A stretch of DNA of 64,000 nucleotides. It comes from Allacma fusca. Lineage: Eukaryota; Arthropoda; Collembola; Symphypleona; Sminthuridae. Each line of letters opens with the position of its first letter. Position 1 is the first letter of the stretch. The notes below the pieces were generated by a model. That model was not told where the DNA came from, searched no databases, and was given only the letters and a program-made list of their open reading frames with translations. The DNA is taken from contig OX359246.1 of NCBI GenBank assembly GCA_947179485.1, positions 31,372,001 through 31,436,000 on the forward strand. The letters are read 5' to 3'. Shown here piece after piece: positions 60,238 to 64,000 of the stretch. Both the position numbers and the translations under genes were made by a program.

Positions 60238-63200
60238 ATGAGTACCATTAGCTCTACAGATCCGGATTCGGAGGTAGTAGCTACGGAAATAATTTCCGGT
60301 ATGCTAATATTTACGTATGTACTGGCGACCCTTGCAGTTGTAAGTTTTGGCTATATTGTCATTACTCAATACAAATTTATTTGGATTTTACTTCGTACTC
60401 TACGCAGGGACTTGACGTAAGTAATCTTTGAAAATAAACCCCTGAGTTTGAAAGAAAAAAAAACTAAAAATGTACAAAACGTTTCCTATGGCAACTTTTT
60501 CATTTTTTAAGGGGTATTACCCGACTGGCCAGGACCATTTTAAAAATAGTTGTAGCCCAGCTCAAGAATCAAACAGTGGGGGATTCATTCAATCAAACGG
60601 CAGCCAAATATCCGAACAAGACTTGTTTTTACTTTCAAGATCAGAAGTGGGATTTCAGAGATGTGAGATATAAGTATTTGGCAAAAAGTCTATGTGTTTG
60701 AAAATTGTAGTAGCATGTACAATTGATTGCCCCAATGTGGCGTACCCCATGCTTGAAAATGTACAGTCCACGAGGTAAAATATTTACATTTATTTATTCT
60801 ACAGGTACACGAACTATCAAATAAAATCGGGAATTATTTTAGCAGTCAAGGTTTTCGGAAGGGAGATGTCATCGGAATTTTCATGGAGAATTGTCCAATG
60901 CATGCCGCAACATGGCTAGGTTTGTCTAAAGTAAGCTGCCACATCAAATTAGTAGGTTAACTTGCATAAATGCCTTTAGAACTATCTACAATATTCTCAC
61001 TTAAAAAAATCATTAATATTTTGAGATAGGAGTGGTCTCCGCCTTAGTGAACACAAATCTCCGGGAGGAATCTTTGAAGCACTCATTGGAAATAGTAAAA
61101 TGCAAGGCGCTTGTTTTCTCTGAAGAACTGTCTAATGGTTTGTAGCATACTACTTATAATTGTATATTTTTTTAATTTTAATTTGTTTTAATTGGACAAT
61201 TTCATATTTGGAAAAATGTGCAGCCGTTCAAGACTTAGTTATTGGAGGACATCTCACCGTCCCAATTTTCTGTTACTCACAGAAAGGGACAATTGCGAAT
61301 CTCCCCTCAGCTACTCAATTGTCATCAGTACTACCAGATGTTTCTACGAAAGAGCCAGTCCCTTTGGAAAGAGTCAATTTTACGGATGATTTAATATACA
61401 TTTACACTTCTGGGACAACGGGACTGCCCAAGGCTGCAACTATCAAGCATGCCAGGTGGTGGCTTTTATTCTGCTTATACGTAATTAATTAAGAATCCAA
61501 TCCTTGGTAACCTGGTTTGCATTCTGTTTTTTCCTCTGGCATGTAGATATTTCATGGCAGCATTTGGAGCCCATTATTTATTTGATATAAAAACAGATGA
61601 TATCCTCTATACGTGCTTGCCATTGTATCATACTTCTGGAGTGATTCTCGGAATAGGCCAAACTATTTTGCACGGAACAACGATGGCGTTGAGAGACAAA
61701 TTCTCAGCTTCGAAATTTTGGTTCGACTGTGGTTTCTATAATGTGACTGTGATACAATATATTGGTGAGATCTGTCGATACTTACTCGCTCAGCCGGAAG
61801 GGCCCTTAGACAAGCGACACTCAGTGAGGCTAATGTTCGGTAATGGACTGCGGAAGGAAATCTGTGAGAAGTTTCTGGACCGCTTTGGCGTTGCGCATGT
61901 GGGCGAACTTTATGGTTCCACAGAGGGCAATGCTAATATGTCCAATTGGGATGGAACTGTTGGGGCTGTTGGTTTTGTACCGAGGTTGCTATACCCCCTG
62001 GTACATTTTAAGATTGTTAAGGTTGACGGAAGTACTGGTGACCTTATCCGGGATCCCAAAACTGGATTGGGCGTGCTTTGCAAGATGAATGAGCCGGGAG
62101 AGCTGGTTGGAACCATCGTCAAAGACCATGCCGTCAAAGACTTTCGAGGGTACGCCTGTCTACAAATCAGTATTAAACTGATTTAATTATGCACGTACAT
62201 TTTAGTTCGACACTCGTGTATAGTAACAACAGAGGTGTGGAAAATACATAAAATTTACTATTGAAATACAAAATACAAATACATTTCCAGAAATGCTAAA
62301 ATACAAATATAAAATAAAAACACCAGGTGTAACTTAGTTAAGATACAAAATAAAATACAAATATCCGGAGTAATTTGGCCAAGATACAATATAAAATACT
62401 TTGCTTCCAGCAAAACGACAAAATATGAAATGAGTTACCGTATTTGAAATACGAAATACGTATTGAAAATACTCTCAAATTTATTTCAAAGTACACACAT
62501 ATCTGATATGTATCTAAAGTTTATTCTCTCGAAGTATTTTGTGTAATTTGGCCAAATAATACGATATTTAAAAATTAATGAGTAAAAACTTAAGGCAACT
62601 GACACGCTATTAGACTTTAGAGTTGTGTATTTTTGTGTATCGAAGTAAATTAACATGGTCCTTAGTACAGAATATCTTTCCTTAAAACAAATAATCTTAT
62701 AACTCCTGGGTAATGTATTTGTATTCGCGTCACTAATTTAGCTAACTTCATAGTTCTCAGATACATTGAATTTTATGTATCTATTCAGTAAGTAAGTTCT
62801 TCAAACCCGCCAAAAAAGTTTCAAACACTAGTTTCAAAATGTTTTAAATTAGTGATTTTACCTTTAAAATATTTATTTGAACATGCATTAGAGACGACCT
62901 TAACAATTGTCAGTCATGTATTTTGAAATTATATTTTGTATTTGAAATACGGGGTGGGTAAATTTTACAAGATAAATAAATACAAAATAGCATCACGTTC
63001 GTAATCTTCAAAATACGAAATTCAAAATACAGTAGACATGATGATGCTGACAAAATACGAAATAGAAAATACCTTAAAAAATTTTCGGCGAGAAAAATAC
63101 CAAATACTAAATATTAAATGTATTTCAAATACTATTTCAAATACGATATTTCAAAATATTCCACACCTCTGAGTAACAATGATAATATGGAGATATATTT

Positions 63201-63622
63201 ATGAGTATGCGTAACAAACTCTGATTTATTACATCTCATTTAACTTAATTAACAGTACTTCACCGACCCTCCCACATTGTGGGGGGTTAAACTTGAAAAA
63301 TAATATTTTGGATCCAAGCTTATGTGTATATATCTACGGGGGGCTGTCGGAGTCACGTTTTGGTGTTCCAAAATGATTCCGCTGACAACGAGAAAAGTAC
63401 CTAAATGGGAAGACATATTGTGAAATAAAATTAATAAATTGGGTTTTTAGATGTCTATAAATAAAAATATCTATCTATAGCTTCCGCTATTTGCTCTCAT
63501 TTAACATGTATTTGATCAAGATGTATAATTGGTTATTTTTAGGTACGTTGGTTCTGCAAGCAACACTAAAACAAAGATAGCGCACAACGTTATTAAGACT
63601 GGAGATATGGTCTTTCGATCAG
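60238..63622 (+). CDS. Fatp: Fatty acid transport protein / very-long-chain acyl-CoA synthetase, FATP/SLC27 family (3' end beyond window)
   Basis: Couples import of long-chain fatty acids to activation with CoA (ATP + fatty acid + CoA). Exons: 60238-60416, 60512-60662, 60805-60930, 61026-61137, 61224-61455, 61547-62149, 63543-63622, continuing past the window; 494 residues are present. Exon 1 has a membrane anchor ([20 protein letters not shown]). Family motifs follow in order: [47 protein letters not shown], the AMP-binding [52 protein letters not shown]. The last exon ends KTGDMVFRS, just before the GD motif region. All exon joins keep the frame. The sixth intron hosts an hAT-like element (62230-63171). 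SLC27A1/A4-type is likely, but the subtype is not settled. Confidence 0.92.
62230..63171. mobile_element. hAT-like non-autonomous element made of AAATAC arrays, 8-bp TSD (AGTAACAA)
   Basis: AGTAACAA flanks it at 62222-62229 and 63172-63179. Termini: CAGAGGTGTGGAAAATA on the left and TATTCCACACCTCTG on the right. The outer parts are aaatacaaaatac/gtatttgaaatacg arrays in both orientations around a 450-base middle. The 942-bp element is non-coding and sits in an intron of the FATP gene. Confidence 0.9.
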
Positions 63623-63794
63623 GTATCTTTTCAATGTTATAAAATGCGTTCGCATCCTTGACATTTTCGCATGATTATTTGGTATCGCCCTTTCGGCCGT
63701 TACCACTATGAACATGAAGAGCACTGTCTTTTGCCCTTATGCGATCTTTTAGAAACAATATTGGCGTCCTTCGCAGATCATGATTATTTATTAA

Positions 63795-64000
63795 CAGTGC
63801 TCGGCACGGGTACGAAAAATCGGTACCCGTACCCGTATCCGTACCCGAAGTGCGGGTATTTCAATAACTGATATCTATACCCGTACCCATACCCGAGTAT
63901 CCGGGTACAAATTTTTCGTACCCGTACCCGCAATGTAATCTCAATCCATGCACCTGTACCCGTATTGTACCCGTACCCGAAAATACGCGAAAATTGTACC
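63795..64000. mobile_element. Left end of a second GGGTAC-type hAT-like element (cut by window)
   Basis: Starts cagtgctcggcacgggtacg, the same terminus as 45955-46789. The sequence that follows (aaaaatcggtacccgtaccc, gaagtgcgggtatt) matches the reverse of that element's right half, so the copy is inserted in the opposite orientation. It lies in the FATP intron after the exon at 63543-63622. Confidence 0.85.

Noticed and set aside
1-64000. CRISPR array or bacterial operon
   Set aside because: Genes are intron-split with eukaryotic splice sites. The tandem repeats have no regular spacer structure.

Overview
The window looks like nuclear DNA of an invertebrate, most likely an arthropod: it is AT-rich, has many short introns with GT..AG ends, a tandem invertebrate-type transglutaminase family, Tc1 and hAT-type transposons and abundant short non-autonomous elements. 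A springtail is possible from general impression only. All gene models were read by eye from splice sites and reading frame.

The main content is a tandem array of transglutaminase (TG) genes on the minus strand. Five copies (TG1 to TG5) resolve into complete 14- or 15-exon models whose spliced lengths are exact multiples of three (758, 780, 798, 792 and 885 aa). All keep the Cys-His-Asp triad: TG1 3644-7900, TG2 9938-14456, TG3 28156-32709, TG4 35133-39734, TG5 48237-52756. Two relics of further copies lie at about 17045-17490 and 43380-43960. In TG2 to TG5 the start codon is split by the first intron (AT|G), and TG5 has an added N-terminal coiled coil. TG2, TG3, TG4 and an orphan site at 33.5-33.7 kb share a conserved upstream block, consistent with serial segmental duplication. 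TG3 and TG4 are the youngest pair.

Other genes: 18.9-23.3 kb (+) is a spliced, transposon-derived gene joining a DDE-transposase-like region with a CxxH motif to a USP-like cysteine-protease region. 44.5-45.4 kb (+) holds the C-terminal exons of a multi-pass membrane protein resembling a chemoreceptor. 53.2-53.6 kb (-) holds a possible two-exon small secreted protein. 60.2 kb to the window end (+) is the 5' two thirds of a fatty acid transport protein / very-long-chain acyl-CoA synthetase (FATP/SLC27).

The space between genes is rich in mobile DNA: a decayed Tc1-like element (41.7-43.0 kb), five short hAT-like elements each with an 8-bp target duplication, two foldback elements, a 165-bp tandem array and several dispersed repeats. 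Some hAT-like elements are built from arrays of one short motif (GGGTAC, AAATAC or GACTTGACTAG types).
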